Numbered from the stretch's first letter, positions 23,918-32,706 are shown. The stretch is DNA of 33,442 bases from Clostridiaceae bacterium (GCA_012519655.1 JAAYPS010000102.1:1-33442), one strand, 5' to 3'. Numbers and translations: made by a program. The notes: a model not told the origin generated them from the letters alone.

Positions 23918-25165
23918 CTAACACAAATCGTCAAAAATGTCTGCAAGTTTTTTAGTAAGTTCCCGTCTCTCATATTGGGATATCTTTTGTTTATCGGGAT
24001 TAAAATTATCTATATGGCTTTTCCAGTTATCATATAGAATTTTGAAGTTCTTAGCAGTGCCTTGAACATCTTCGCAATCCGACACCAAACCCGTCTTTGT
24101 CTCAGAAATAAGTTTTGCAGCGGCACCATTTACGGGTATCGTAGCAAGAATAGGTTTTTCTGTATTTATATACTCCATGAGCTTACCAGTATATATTGCA
24201 TCAGTGCCTTTTCCTAAAATTAAAAGCACTGCATCTGAATTCATGAGATTAGTAACACTTTCCCTATGCGGCATATATGGGAGAAACTCGACTGAATCCT
24301 GAAGGTTATAATCCTTTGCCATCTTTTCTAGATTCTCTACTTTGAACCTGCCTATAAAACGAAGACAAATATCTGATAAATCTATAGCGCCTTGGTCATT
24401 GAGTTGCTTAACAGCTGCAAAAACCGTCTCTGGGCTTGTGTTACCATAAATAAGACCGGTATATGTTAATGTAAACTTTCTATTTTTTTCAATCCCTACT
24501 TCAATACCCTCAAAATCCTCCCGGTCAAAGCCATTGGGTATTACATGGAACTTATGCTCTAAATCAGGGTTGTCCTTGACTGAGTTATCGCGCATAACTG
24601 GTGTGTTTATTACAATAGCATCTGCAAATTCAAACACTTGTCGCTCAAGCATTTTTTCTTTTTTAACTCTATATGGCAAATAGTTGTATGCTTTAACAAA
24701 TGCATTGTTAGTCCACTCATCACGAAAATCTGCAACCCATGGAATATCGGGAAAAGTCTGCTTCACCTTTAACGCAAGCAAATGAGTGCTAAATGGCTGG
24801 GAAGTGGAATAAATTAAATCTATATTCTCCTTTTTAACTAAATCTATCGCTGTTTTATGTGAAAATATTTCCCATAACCTCTCACCATCTGGAATCAACA
24901 CTCTGCGCCTAATAAGCTTCCCTGCAAGACTTAAAGGGAAAATCAACTCAGATAGATCCCAAGCCGGTGTACGGTATACTTTTGTGTTTTGTGGAATATC
25001 CTTAAATAGCGTATTATCGGTAAGCTGGGCTTTGTTTGCTTGACGGGTTAATACAATGCCTTCCCATCCGAAGCCAGGTAAATATTTAATAAATTTAACA
25101 GTACGCTGCACGCCCGAGCCTCCAATAGGCGGAAACTGATGCGCTATCATAAATACTTTCTTCAT
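23918..25165 (-). CDS. GT4-like glycosyltransferase
   Basis: 415 residues, GT-B fold. The N-terminal acceptor domain starts with the typical HQFPPIGGSGVQRTVKFIKY motif, and the donor domain includes IPNGFDREDFEG, TYTGLIYGNTSPE and GKLMEYINTEKPILATIP. It transfers a sugar from an activated donor onto a growing surface glycan at the cytoplasmic face; the sugar is unknown. First of the four-gene minus-strand group, with ggagaaaaa before the ATG. It is likely functionally tied to the plus-strand flippase and GT-CsaB that face it. Confidence 0.92.
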   Translation of the reverse strand: MKKVFMIAHQFPPIGGSGVQRTVKFIKYLPGFGWEGIVLTRQANKAQLTDNTLFKDIPQNTKVYRTPAWDLSELIFPLSLAGKLIRRRVLIPDGERLWEIFSHKTAIDLVKKENIDLIYSTSQPFSTHLLALKVKQTFPDIPWVADFRDEWTNNAFVKAYNYLPYRVKKEKMLERQVFEFADAIVINTPVMRDNSVKDNPDLEHKFHVIPNGFDREDFEGIEVGIEKNRKFTLTYTGLIYGNTSPETVFAAVKQLNDQGAIDLSDICLRFIGRFKVENLEKMAKDYNLQDSVEFLPYMPHRESVTNLMNSDAVLLILGKGTDAIYTGKLMEYINTEKPILATIPVNGAAAKLISETKTGLVSDCEDVQGTAKNFKILYDNWKSHIDNFNPDKQKISQYERRELTKKLADIFDDLC

Positions 25166-25418
25166 TTTTTCTCCAACCTTAACATAACTACAAAATGTAT
25201 GAATTAAAATGCAATCATAATCATGAAAACAAATCCGATTTAGAGGTAATGTAAGTATAAAACATTATGCAACAGAACTCTATCAAATAAAATCGCAAAA
25301 TCCCCATTTGCTCACAACAGATTGCATATCGACCGAAGATCTGTAGCATTAAATAAACGCTCAATACATTATGATTACTGGATTCATATTACCATCTTTA
25401 TACAAGCAGATCAAACAT
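25166..25418. other. spacer upstream of GT4 gene, nothing definite
   Basis: 253 bp of AT-rich sequence that should contain the promoter of the minus-strand polysaccharide genes. Only a weak candidate (minus-strand TTGTTT, 17 bp, TTTTAA) was seen. No ORF, RNA gene or repeat was recognised. Confidence 0.4.
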
Positions 25419-25451
25419 AAAAAAACCGCAGAATCACATATGGACTCTGCG
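25419..25451 (-). terminator. rho-independent terminator after small membrane protein gene
   Basis: On the minus strand the stem cgcaga / tctgcg, with a 13-nt partly paired loop, is followed by G and seven T. It lies about 30 bp after the stop at 25482. Confidence 0.8.
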
Positions 25452-25481
25452 ATCTAAAATATCATATAGATTTATTGATAT

Positions 25482-25937
25482 TTATTCAGTAGTTATAGGT
25501 TCCATCTTTGATATTTTAAGAATAAAGAAAGGTATCGTCACACCTAAAACGCTCAAAACTGTATAAACAGTTGCCTGTTCTGGCAGATACTGCTTGTACA
25601 GATGGTAAAGTGTTAGCAATACTAAAATAAAGTTAGCCAAGGAGATAAGTGTACCAAGAACCGGAATACCACCAAGTACAAGAGTGGCCAATGCCGCTGC
25701 TGGTAAAACGATTTCAAGCTTTGGTATCTCAAATGTGCTAATGGTCATTGATTTCACTAGCATCCCCAGTATGTACAGTTGTGCAATAGGTATCCAAGCC
25801 AACCATGGCATTTCAATATTTCTGCTCTGTGCAAGCTTATATAGTGTAAAAGCGAAGAAAATATAGAAAGCTATACCAATAATTACAAAAAGGACTCCCA
25901 CCAAAATTGCACCTGCAAATAATCCAACACCTCTCAT
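25482..25937 (-). CDS. small polytopic membrane protein of unknown function
   Basis: 151 residues with four likely membrane helices (about 5-33, 49-65, 76-110, 121-140) and a conserved-looking cytoplasmic segment NIEMPWLAWIPIAQLYILG. That Trp/Pro pattern occurs in a widespread family of small Firmicutes membrane proteins without a known role. It is monocistronic, with ggaggtttattggc before the ATG and its own terminator. Confidence 0.75.
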   Translation of the reverse strand: MRGVGLFAGAILVGVLFVIIGIAFYIFFAFTLYKLAQSRNIEMPWLAWIPIAQLYILGMLVKSMTISTFEIPKLEIVLPAAALATLVLGGIPVLGTLISLANFILVLLTLYHLYKQYLPEQATVYTVLSVLGVTIPFFILKISKMEPITTE

Positions 25938-26257
25938 GCCAATAAACCTCCCATTCTAAAAAATAATCCAGTATTTCCTTTTTTAAGTGTATACTATTTT
26001 TTTACTAAGTTCAACCGTTTTTTTACTATATATTTATATTCAACGGTTGTATGATAAATACCACCGAAAGATTTTTAAAGCACTAAAAGAATCAGTCCCT
26101 GAATAAGAACCCTTAGTTTGCTATACTAAATTAGTTTGTGAGACTAAATTAGACCAACATTGAAATAGGGGTCTAATTTACTTTAATAATTGAGTCATAC
26201 AATTAACTCATACATTCAACAACATGCAATTAACTACATAACTCAACTCCAACTCTA
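25938..26257. other. divergent spacer before FAD dehydrogenase gene
   Basis: 320 bp, AT-rich, with no ORF. It holds an inverted repeat, caaccgtt (26012-26019) and aacggttg (26042-26049), with a 22-bp T/A-rich centre. Short direct repeats (attagtttg, aattaactcata/aattaactacata) lie near 26120-26245. Confidence 0.45.
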
Positions 26258-26287
26258 TTGTTGTTATTAGCCTTCCTATGTTATAAT
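26258..26287 (+). promoter_or_regulatory. probable promoter of FAD dehydrogenase gene
   Basis: A perfect -10 TATAAT (26282-26287) is preceded at 18 bp by a partial -35 (TTGTTG, 26258-26263). It is 31 bp before the start codon, leaving room for the aagagagg ribosome site. Confidence 0.5.
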
Positions 26288-26318
26288 GAATTGTCCATTT
26301 TAAGAGAGGATTGATGTA

Positions 26319-27713
26319 ATGAAGAAACAATCATATGACGTTATAATAATTGGCTGCGGTACAGCGGGTATTTTTGCAGGGTATGAGCTTAACAAGATTA
26401 TTCCGGATGCTGATATCCTTATGTTGGAACAGGGAAACGATATTCATCGTAGGAGTTGTCCAATTGTAAGTAAAAAAGTGCCCTCATGTATTCTATGCAA
26501 GGATTGCGATATAATGAACGGTTTTGGCGGTGCCGGAGCATTTTCGGACGGTAAATATAACTTTACCACAAGCTTCGGTGGTTGGCTTACCGACTATCTT
26601 GATGAAGATTATATTATGGAGCTTATCGAATATATTGATAGTGTAAATATCGATTTTGGTGCAACTGAAGAAAGATACTCAACTGAGACACCTGATGCGA
26701 AGAAAATTTCCACAAAAGCTCTCGGGTTTGATCTCCATCTTTTATCAGCATCGGTTAAACATCTGGGTACAGAAAACAACAGGGAAATGCTAAAAAGAAT
26801 GTTTGATTACCTTACCCAAAAAGTAGAGATCGCCTGTAATACTCACGTATCGTCAATAAAGCAAACCGACTTCGGTTACTCATTGACTTTAGGCGATGGG
26901 CAACAATTAAACTGTAAATACCTTGTTGTCGCTCCAGGCCGTTCAGGAGCTGAATGGTTTTCCGAACAATGCAAGGCTCTTGGTCTGTCACTTATTAATA
27001 ACCAAGTGGATATCGGTGTAAGAGTTGAGCTCCCTGCTACTGTTTTTGAGCATATTACAGATGTGGTCTATGAATCTAAATTCCTTTATAGAACAAAACA
27101 GTATGGTGATATAGTCAGAACATTCTGCATGAATCCTTATGGCCATGTGGTTAGTGAAAATGTTGACGGAATTATTACAGTTAATGGGCATAGTTATACC
27201 GATAAAAAACTAAGAAGTAAAAATACCAACTTTGCGCTATTGGTGAGCAATCGCTTTACGCAACCCTTTAATGAGCCCTACCAGTATGGGAAGCGTATTG
27301 CATCACTTTCTAATATGTTAGGCGGTGGTGTACTTGTCCAGCGTTTTGGTGACTTAGTTCAAGGAAAAAGAACTAATGAGCATAGACTGGGACAAAGCTT
27401 TACAAAACCTACATTAGAAGCCACTCCTGGGGATTTAAGCCTTGTGCTTACTAAAAGGCATTTGGATAATATTATTGAGATGATCCATGTGCTCGATAAT
27501 ATCGCTCCTGGAACTGCAAATTATGATACTCTCCTTTATGGGGTTGAGGTTAAATTCTATAGCTCACGACTCCAACTTACAAGCGAGTTTGAAACCCCAT
27601 TAAAGAACTTTTATGCCATTGGAGATGGGGCTGGAATTACCCGTGGTTTGTCACAAGCAGCTGCTAGTGGTGTACACGCAGCACGCTCAGTAGCAAAGCG
27701 GTTAATTGATTGA
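26319..27713 (+). CDS. FAD-dependent dehydrogenase (COG2509-type)
   Basis: 464 residues. The N-terminal Rossmann motif IIIGCGTAGIFAGYEL (residues 9-24) binds FAD. A family-specific cysteine cluster C47-x9-C57-x2-C60-x2-C63 is followed by GFGGAGAFSDGKYN. A C-terminal FAD motif, FYAIGDGAGITRGLSQAAASG, completes the fold. This group of uncharacterised flavoproteins is widespread in anaerobes. The Cys cluster suggests a metal or Fe-S centre or redox-active thiols. The physiological substrate is unknown. It stands alone with its own promoter. Confidence 0.88.
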   Translation: MKKQSYDVIIIGCGTAGIFAGYELNKIIPDADILMLEQGNDIHRRSCPIVSKKVPSCILCKDCDIMNGFGGAGAFSDGKYNFTTSFGGWLTDYLDEDYIMELIEYIDSVNIDFGATEERYSTETPDAKKISTKALGFDLHLLSASVKHLGTENNREMLKRMFDYLTQKVEIACNTHVSSIKQTDFGYSLTLGDGQQLNCKYLVVAPGRSGAEWFSEQCKALGLSLINNQVDIGVRVELPATVFEHITDVVYESKFLYRTKQYGDIVRTFCMNPYGHVVSENVDGIITVNGHSYTDKKLRSKNTNFALLVSNRFTQPFNEPYQYGKRIASLSNMLGGGVLVQRFGDLVQGKRTNEHRLGQSFTKPTLEATPGDLSLVLTKRHLDNIIEMIHVLDNIAPGTANYDTLLYGVEVKFYSSRLQLTSEFETPLKNFYAIGDGAGITRGLSQAAASGVHAARSVAKRLID

Positions 27714-28034
27714 TGTATAATTGGTATTGTATTAATATCATGCATATACTAATTTAAGTGAAGTTATTGTATTAATATCAAGGCGCAAAATGTCGAAATA
27801 TATAATATCAAGGTACTGAACTGATTGCTGCATATTACAATATTAGTAGCAGAGTGCTTTACTAATAGTTAAAATCAATTTACACTAATGTCAAAGTGTC
27901 AATTGATTTGTGTAATATTACTGTATCATTTTTGTAACATACTTGTAATAATAGAAATATCTAATTCATGGTATAATAATTGGGATTGATAATATTGGTA
28001 GTTTTCTTTATTTTTACAGGAGTTGTGTGGAGTT
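27714..28034. other. spacer with 40-bp direct repeat and extended -10 promoter
   Basis: tattgtattaatatca occurs at 27725-27740 and 27765-27780, with a weaker copy (tatataatatcaagg) near 27800. At 27969-27977 TGGTATAAT forms an extended -10 with no good -35, about 58 bp before the small gene at 28035. No terminator for the FAD gene was recognised. Confidence 0.55.
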
Positions 28035-28190
28035 ATGGAAATAGGGAAAAAGGTTAAATTTCTTGGCCGTGAAGCTGTAGTTCTGGTCGAGGAAGGTCGG
28101 GAAGTGCTCGTCCAAATCGAGCGTAAAAACATAAAGTGGATCGATAAAAAACTGATAGACGATAACAATAGTATTTTGTCAAATTCTTAA
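28035..28190 (+). CDS. small 51-residue protein, unknown
   Basis: An ATG-started frame encodes a soluble, highly charged 51-residue protein (starts MEIGKKVKFLGREAVVLVEE and continues GREVLVQIERKNIKWID). Alternating hydrophobic and charged residues suggest a small beta-barrel like SH3 or Sm folds. The frame sits neatly between an extended -10 promoter and a strong terminator 14 bp after the stop, which argues for a real gene. aggag lies 12 bp and ggag 2 bp before the ATG, so the ribosome site is not ideal; an in-frame TTG at 28023 is an alternative. No family recognised. Confidence 0.7.
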   Translation: MEIGKKVKFLGREAVVLVEEGREVLVQIERKNIKWIDKKLIDDNNSILSNS

Positions 28191-28203
28191 TCTAAAATTT
28201 TCT

Positions 28204-28232
28204 GGGGCAAGGTTATTTCCTTGCCCCTTTTT
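28204..28232 (+). terminator. strong rho-independent terminator after small gene
   Basis: The stem ggggcaagg / ccttgcccc (9 bp) has a 6-nt loop and is followed by five T. Confidence 0.92.
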
Positions 28233-28283
28233 ACGTAACTAGCTTTTATTTGTTACAAACTTCCTTAAACATTTGTATCTTGC

Positions 28284-28430
28284 TGATTTTTATAAGCTTT
28301 TATTTCTTATCGATTTTCTTAAGCTTTTATCTCTTACTGATTTTCTTAAGCTTTTATCTCCTGCCTGATTTTTCAGCTCATATTCCTACCGGTTTTCTTA
28401 AACTTCTATTACTTACTGATTTTATCCTAT
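28284..28430. repeat. 27-bp T-rich tandem repeat upstream of argD
   Basis: About five degenerate units of tgattttcttaagcttttatctct, with taagctttt at 28293, 28320 and 28347 and taaacttct at 28399. It would encode a hydrophobic 9-residue repeat (IFLSFYLLL) on the plus strand, but no ribosome site or real start is present. It could also shape the argD leader if transcribed. Confidence 0.75.
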
Positions 28431-28467
28431 TTATACAAAACTCATAATATTTTTTCCAAATTTACTA

Positions 28468-28496
28468 TTGTATTTTTATACATCATTGTGTATAAT
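28468..28496 (+). promoter_or_regulatory. argD promoter with possible ARG box
   Basis: -10 TATAAT (28491-28496) and a partial -35 TTGTAT (28468-28473) with 17-bp spacing. The -35 is overlapped by the dyad TGTAT-TTTT-ATACA (28469-28482), which has the 5-4-5 layout of ArgR boxes. Binding there would block the polymerase, matching arginine repression of argD. The box is inferred from shape only. Confidence 0.5.
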
Positions 28497-28523
28497 TATA
28501 ACCATGGTTAATGGAGGTATGTA

Positions 28524-29720
28524 ATGAAATTAGATGAAATAATAAAAAAAGACAAAAAATATTTCATGAATACTTATGGCGACAGAGTTCCCGTTTGTTT
28601 TTCTCACGGGGAAGGTATGCTACTTTATGACTTAGATGGAAATGCATATCACGACTTTTTCTCAGGTATTGCTGTAAGTGCTTTAGGTCATTCGCATCCA
28701 GCATTAGTTGACGCTATTTGCGAGCAGGCTAAGAAACTTGTACATTGCTCAAGTTTGTACTATATAGAACAGCAGGCAAACCTTGCAGAGTTAATTGTGA
28801 ACAATTCATGCGCTGACAAAGTATTCTTTGCAAACAGTGGTGCAGAAGCTAATGAAGGCGCAATAAAACTCGCTCGTTTGTATTTTAAGAAAAAGGGTTT
28901 TCCAGAAAGGTTTGAAATTATAACTCTTGATAAATCATTCCATGGTAGAACACTGGCAACCATTGCAGCGACAGGCCAGGATAAATACCAAAAACCTTAT
29001 AGCCCATTAACACCTAAGTTTAATAAGGTTCCTATAAATGATCCCAAAGCACTGGAAGAGGCAATTAACGAAAATACATGTGCTATTATGCTTGAGCCTA
29101 TTCAAGGTGAAAGTGGTGTCAATCCGGCTACTTATGAATACATGCAAGCAGTACGTGAATTATGTGATAAAAAAGGAATAATTTTGATATTTGATGAGGT
29201 TCAATGCGGACTTGGAAGAACAGGAAAACTTTTTGGATATCAGCACTACGGTATAGAGCCCGATATACTTACTCTAGCTAAAGCAATCGCTGGCGGCTTC
29301 CCAATGGGAGCGTTGTGTGCAAAAGATTTTGTAGCGCAAGCTTATGAGCCTGGAGATCATGGTTCTACCTTTGGCGGCAATCCATTGGCTTGCAATGCAG
29401 CAATGGCAGTTCTGTCAACCATAATCAATGATAACTTAAGTGAAAATGCAGCTAGAATGGGCGATTTCTTCTTTGAGACAATGGGTAAATTCAAAGATAA
29501 ATACCCATTAATAAAGGAAGTACGCGGAAAAGGTTTAATGATCGGAATAGAATTTAGTGAACCAATTGCTAAACAGGTAAATAAAAAGTTATTTGAGCAC
29601 AAATATTTATTAGGTACATCTGGTGAAAATATCCTCAGAATTCTACCTCCTCTAATCGTTACAAAGGACGATATGGATGGACTGATTAAAGTCGTTTTAG
29701 ATGTCCTTGAGGATATTTGA
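28524..29720 (+). CDS. argD: acetylornithine aminotransferase
   Basis: 398 residues, class III PLP aminotransferase of standard length. It converts N-acetylglutamate semialdehyde to N-acetylornithine in arginine synthesis and may also serve lysine synthesis. Visible motifs are FANSGAEANEGAIKLAR (PLP phosphate), FHGRTLATIAATGQ, the cofactor Asp in IFDEVQCGLGRTG, and the Schiff-base Lys in LTLAKAIAGGFPMGAL. The start is supported by ggaggtatgta. No other arg gene is nearby, so it is a lone locus with its own promoter and terminator. Related ornithine or 4-aminobutyrate transaminases are less likely given length and motifs. Confidence 0.93.
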   Translation: MKLDEIIKKDKKYFMNTYGDRVPVCFSHGEGMLLYDLDGNAYHDFFSGIAVSALGHSHPALVDAICEQAKKLVHCSSLYYIEQQANLAELIVNNSCADKVFFANSGAEANEGAIKLARLYFKKKGFPERFEIITLDKSFHGRTLATIAATGQDKYQKPYSPLTPKFNKVPINDPKALEEAINENTCAIMLEPIQGESGVNPATYEYMQAVRELCDKKGIILIFDEVQCGLGRTGKLFGYQHYGIEPDILTLAKAIAGGFPMGALCAKDFVAQAYEPGDHGSTFGGNPLACNAAMAVLSTIINDNLSENAARMGDFFFETMGKFKDKYPLIKEVRGKGLMIGIEFSEPIAKQVNKKLFEHKYLLGTSGENILRILPPLIVTKDDMDGLIKVVLDVLEDI

Positions 29721-29725
29721 ATAAA

Positions 29726-29767
29726 GGGTTGACAGAAACCCTTCCCCTCTGTCAACCCCATTTTTTT
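29726..29767. terminator. terminator between argD and the his/zinc-ribbon operon
   Basis: The perfect 11-bp stem gggttgacaga / tctgtcaaccc has an 11-nt loop. Seven T follow on the plus strand after CA. The minus strand reads tttattc, so it may also serve the convergent operon weakly. Confidence 0.88.
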
Positions 29768-29768
29768 G

Positions 29769-30056
29769 TCAATTTCCAAACAATTTATTAAAATATGCTA
29801 CAAAAACAGCATACATTATGATCAGTAAAATAATAATTATTACAAAAATAAAAAGTGAAGCTAAGGCCCAATTCCTTTTATTCCTATTTACTTTCTTACT
29901 GAAGGTCCATATAAATAGAAGAACAATATTTACAACAGGAATAAACATGAGCAGAAATGTACCAAACCATTGTAATACGCTGTAAACCGATTCGTGCTGG
30001 GTTTCATCATGATAAGTCTCTACGGGTATATCATTACCGCATTTAGGACACAGCAT
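29769..30056 (-). CDS. small membrane protein with N-terminal CxxC (zinc-ribbon-like)
   Basis: 95 residues. It starts MLCPKCGND, a single zinc-knuckle CPxCG half. Two membrane helices follow (about 28-50 and 66-90), separated by a basic loop (KKVNRNKRN). Only one Cys pair is present, so metal binding would need a dimer or be lost. Strong ribosome site (ggaggaggtt). It starts 36 bp after hisE and is probably in the same transcript. Function unknown. Confidence 0.75.
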   Translation of the reverse strand: MLCPKCGNDIPVETYHDETQHESVYSVLQWFGTFLLMFIPVVNIVLLFIWTFSKKVNRNKRNWALASLFIFVIIIILLIIMYAVFVAYFNKLFGN

Positions 30057-30092
30057 TTTAAAACCTCCTCCATACGTTTTTTAAGCTAAAGT

Positions 30093-30380
30093 TTATCTTC
30101 TTTTTTGCAATTCTTCGCAAATATCATCCCATGTCAATCCCTGATGTACCATTAATACCGTTAAGTGATATATTAAATCTGCAACTTCGTATCTTATTTC
30201 ATCTTTATTTTCATTTTTAGATCCGATGATAACTTCAGAAGCCTCTTCTCCAACTTTTTTTAAAATTTTATCGAGACCTTTAGTTAATAAATAGTTTGTG
30301 TAAGAGCCTTCCTTCGGATTGTTTTTTCTATCAACTACAATATCATAGACTTCTTGAAAAACATCAAACTTGCTGCTCAC
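30093..30380 (-). CDS. hisE: phosphoribosyl-ATP pyrophosphohydrolase
   Basis: 95 residues, all-alpha MazG-like fold. It hydrolyses PR-ATP to PR-AMP, the second step of histidine synthesis. The metal-binding EExxE ... D motif is visible in [15 protein letters not shown] and EVADLIYHL. The start is GTG at 30380, inside the end of hisI (17-bp overlap), so the two are translationally coupled. It is a separate protein, whereas many bacteria have a fused HisIE. Confidence 0.95.
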   Translation of the reverse strand: MSSKFDVFQEVYDIVVDRKNNPKEGSYTNYLLTKGLDKILKKVGEEASEVIIGSKNENKDEIRYEVADLIYHLTVLMVHQGLTWDDICEELQKRR

Positions 30381-30714
30381 TTTTGTTATCCCCTTCCATG
30401 CTTAATTGCCTATAAAAACAGGATTTCGAACCCGTATGACATGCTGCCCCAGTTTGCTGAACCATTAGCAGAAGAGTGTCGGCATCACAATCGTAATAGA
30501 TTTTTTCAACTTCTTGAAAATGCCCTGAAGTTTCGCCTTTAACCCATAGTTTTTTTCTGCTCCTACTCCAATATGTAGCCTTTTTTGTTCTAATGGTCAA
30601 CATAAGGGACTCTTTGTTCATATATGCCATCATCAAAACTTCTTTAGTATCTGAATCCTGCACTATCGCAGGAATAAGACCCATCTCGTTAAATTTTAGT
30701 TCTACTTGTTCCAT
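30364..30714 (-). CDS. hisI: phosphoribosyl-AMP cyclohydrolase
   Basis: 116 residues. It opens the adenine ring of PR-AMP, the third step of histidine synthesis. Typical motifs are present: [30 protein letters not shown], the Mg-binding DCDAD and the zinc cysteines in [14 protein letters not shown]. Ribosome site gaggttaggta before the ATG. The other his genes are not adjacent, so hisI-hisE form a detached pair with their own promoter. Confidence 0.96.
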   Translation of the reverse strand: MEQVELKFNEMGLIPAIVQDSDTKEVLMMAYMNKESLMLTIRTKKATYWSRSRKKLWVKGETSGHFQEVEKIYYDCDADTLLLMVQQTGAACHTGSKSCFYRQLSMEGDNKSEQQV

Positions 30715-30819
30715 TACCTAACCTCACGATTCTTTGTTGAGCTTTACGAGAAGGTTAACCCTAGCAAATATCACGCTTTCATAGACTCTTCCTAATTTTT
30801 CAACTCAATATATGCATCA

Positions 30820-30848
30820 ATTATATAGCATAATTTGTAATTCCACAA
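30820..30848 (-). promoter_or_regulatory. probable hisI promoter
   Basis: On the minus strand TTGTGG (30843-30848) and TATAAT (30820-30825) are separated by exactly 17 bp, about 105 bp before the hisI start. Confidence 0.6.
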
Positions 30849-31156
30849 GGTATGTGCCAAATTTCCTAATATGAGAATAAACGGCATAAAGTAAAGTTCT
30901 TCCACCACCTATTTTAATAAAAATCTTTGCGATGTGAACTGCTTAAGTTAATATTGTTTATAAGCTTGTCCACTAAACTAAGTGAATTTTTGACCAATTA
31001 TTAAATGAATATTGTCCGTTAAACTAAGTTAACCATTGACTAATTATTTAATAACTATTTTGCGGCAAACCAAATAAATTTTAATTCTAATCCTTTGATG
31101 TTTTTTGCATCTTATTGAGGATACTGCTTACCTATGTATTAAAGTAGCTGCATATT
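30849..31156. other. spacer with 46-bp direct repeat
   Basis: There is no ORF. An imperfect repeat begins ttgtcc(a/g)(c/t)taaactaagt at 30966 and 31012, with a following (t)tgac(c/t)aattatt, covering about 30966-31057. Otherwise plain AT-rich sequence between the ypeB terminator and the hisI promoter. Confidence 0.6.
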
Positions 31157-31181
31157 AAAAAGGCAGCTTTTAAGCTGCCTT
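31157..31181 (-). terminator. rho-independent terminator after ypeB
   Basis: The stem aggcagct / agctgcct has a short AT loop; on the minus strand it is followed by a run of T. It lies ~115 bp past the ypeB stop. Confidence 0.8.
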
Positions 31182-31297
31182 AATAAATAAGCCACCAGCG
31201 CTTTAGTTTAATGCAAAGGAATTAGTCGAATACAATCAAATGAGTATAATGCAATCAAAAATCTATCAAAATACGGTTCGTGGTACATGCATTAAGT

Positions 31298-32692
31298 CTA
31301 AAGCGTCAGTATGCCATTAGGTGTATTAATTATGATAAGAACTTGTTCTTCAACTCCTGTCTCGGCATTGATATAAACAATGAAATCGCTATCATTTAGC
31401 TTTCCCTTCAGCTCATAGCAAAACACCTCACTACCAAAATTCGTTGGTATTATGGCAAGACCTACTGTGCTTAAATCTCTTTTCGCCATAAAATCTGCCT
31501 TTACTTGTTCTTCGGTAAATTGAGGCTCAGGTATGTCGCGTTCTGTGTGATTCATTAAAAATCCTTTGGATTCAAAACCAACAATCTCTCCATTATCAAG
31601 AGCTATTTTAACCTTAATCAGATCGGAATATACTATAACTCCGTCCTGTTCATATGCATAGTTAATAGTAGCAGTACTGTCTTCTTTAAGATAGTACGTA
31701 TCCTGCATATTTTTAAATCCACGACTCTCAAGAAACTCTTTTCCCATCTGTTTAACCTTATCTATATCAAGAGTCTCTTGCTCAACATTCCTGTTGTAGA
31801 GCATCCATATTATATGTCCTCCTGTCTTAGTCACATCGGCTGTAGCAAACTCTTCTTCAGGCCTGTCTTTAAATGTAATTTTGAAGTTGTATGCAGGCAA
31901 AGTATCGGTCTGTATCTCTCCCGTATGCTCAACAGAAGCCACTTTATCTTCACCAAAGAATTTTTTTACCCTCTCGGTCGCTTGCTCAACACTTACTTCA
32001 TCACCCGTCAATCCTCTAGGTTTTAAACTTATCATGTGATCCGAAAATGGCCCATCATAGATTAATGTGGGGAACTCCTGAAATGTATTGTCAACTTCGG
32101 TAAACAATTGACTAGTTAAGTTTTCGGACTGTTTTTTAAACAGCTGTGTTCCTTTATCTGCAAGCTCATTCCATTTTATCCTTCCGTCTGAAATGGAAGC
32201 CTGAAGATTATTTAGGCCGTCTTCAAGCGATACAGAATACTCATGGAGCTGCTCAAGCTGCTTATACTGTTCTTCATTAATTCCCTTTCCACTAATATTT
32301 TGTCTATCCAGTGCATATGCGAAATCTCCCACCTGAGAAAGAAACTTTGATGTATTTGCCAGAACCTCTTGTGTAATAGGCAACTGTCCAAGATTTGTCT
32401 GAGCCAAATTTGCTTGTTGCCACGCTTCCTGCAATGTTTCAGCTGCCATTTTTGGTGTTGATGAAACCATACTTTTCATCAATAGCACCTCAACATTCTG
32501 CACATAACCAACCATTTCATAAAATGCTCTATTATACTGATTATCCAACTCTTGGCGCAAATCAGCCGCTCGTTTATATTGGTAGATGCCCCATGCCGCA
32601 ACAACTGCTAGCAGCACAACAACCACGCTGTACATATGCCTGTCTGATAGCCTATTTTTCCAATCCAAGAGTTTTCCACGAAATTTACCCAA
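31298..32692 (-). CDS. ypeB: germination protein YpeB
   Basis: 464 residues, normal size. YpeB is a spore membrane protein needed to localise and stabilise the cortex-lytic enzyme SleB. One N-terminal membrane anchor (residues ~20-38, MYSVVVVLLAVVAAWGIYQY) is followed by a helical region (residues 45-200) and C-terminal PepSY-like repeats (for example GGHIIWMLYNRNVEQETLDI and GLAIIPTNFGSEVFCYELKG). The start is TTG at 32692 with ggaggtg 7 bp upstream. sleB lies upstream, as is typical, and forespore expression is expected from the family. The unusual point is the 310-bp repeat spacer between the two. Confidence 0.95.
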   Translation of the reverse strand: MGKFRGKLLDWKNRLSDRHMYSVVVVLLAVVAAWGIYQYKRAADLRQELDNQYNRAFYEMVGYVQNVEVLLMKSMVSSTPKMAAETLQEAWQQANLAQTNLGQLPITQEVLANTSKFLSQVGDFAYALDRQNISGKGINEEQYKQLEQLHEYSVSLEDGLNNLQASISDGRIKWNELADKGTQLFKKQSENLTSQLFTEVDNTFQEFPTLIYDGPFSDHMISLKPRGLTGDEVSVEQATERVKKFFGEDKVASVEHTGEIQTDTLPAYNFKITFKDRPEEEFATADVTKTGGHIIWMLYNRNVEQETLDIDKVKQMGKEFLESRGFKNMQDTYYLKEDSTATINYAYEQDGVIVYSDLIKVKIALDNGEIVGFESKGFLMNHTERDIPEPQFTEEQVKADFMAKRDLSTVGLAIIPTNFGSEVFCYELKGKLNDSDFIVYINAETGVEEQVLIIINTPNGILTL

Positions 32693-32706
32693 CAGAATAC
32701 ACCTCC

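Noticed and set aside
26012-26049. Inverted repeat caaccgtt...aacggttg as an operator or terminator
   Set aside because: Arms are only 8 bp with a 22-bp AT centre, no T tract fits, and it is ~210 bp from the nearest promoter on the plus side. Noted in the spacer entry only.
28250-28447. 65-codon hydrophobic ORF with 9-residue repeats (IFLSFYLLL) upstream of argD
   Set aside because: It starts with TTG without a ribosome site, sits just after a terminator, and is fully explained by a 27-bp T-rich tandem repeat.
30093-30714. Broken hisIE fusion
   Set aside because: Separate, overlapping hisI and hisE with intact motifs and a GTG start are a normal arrangement in many Firmicutes.
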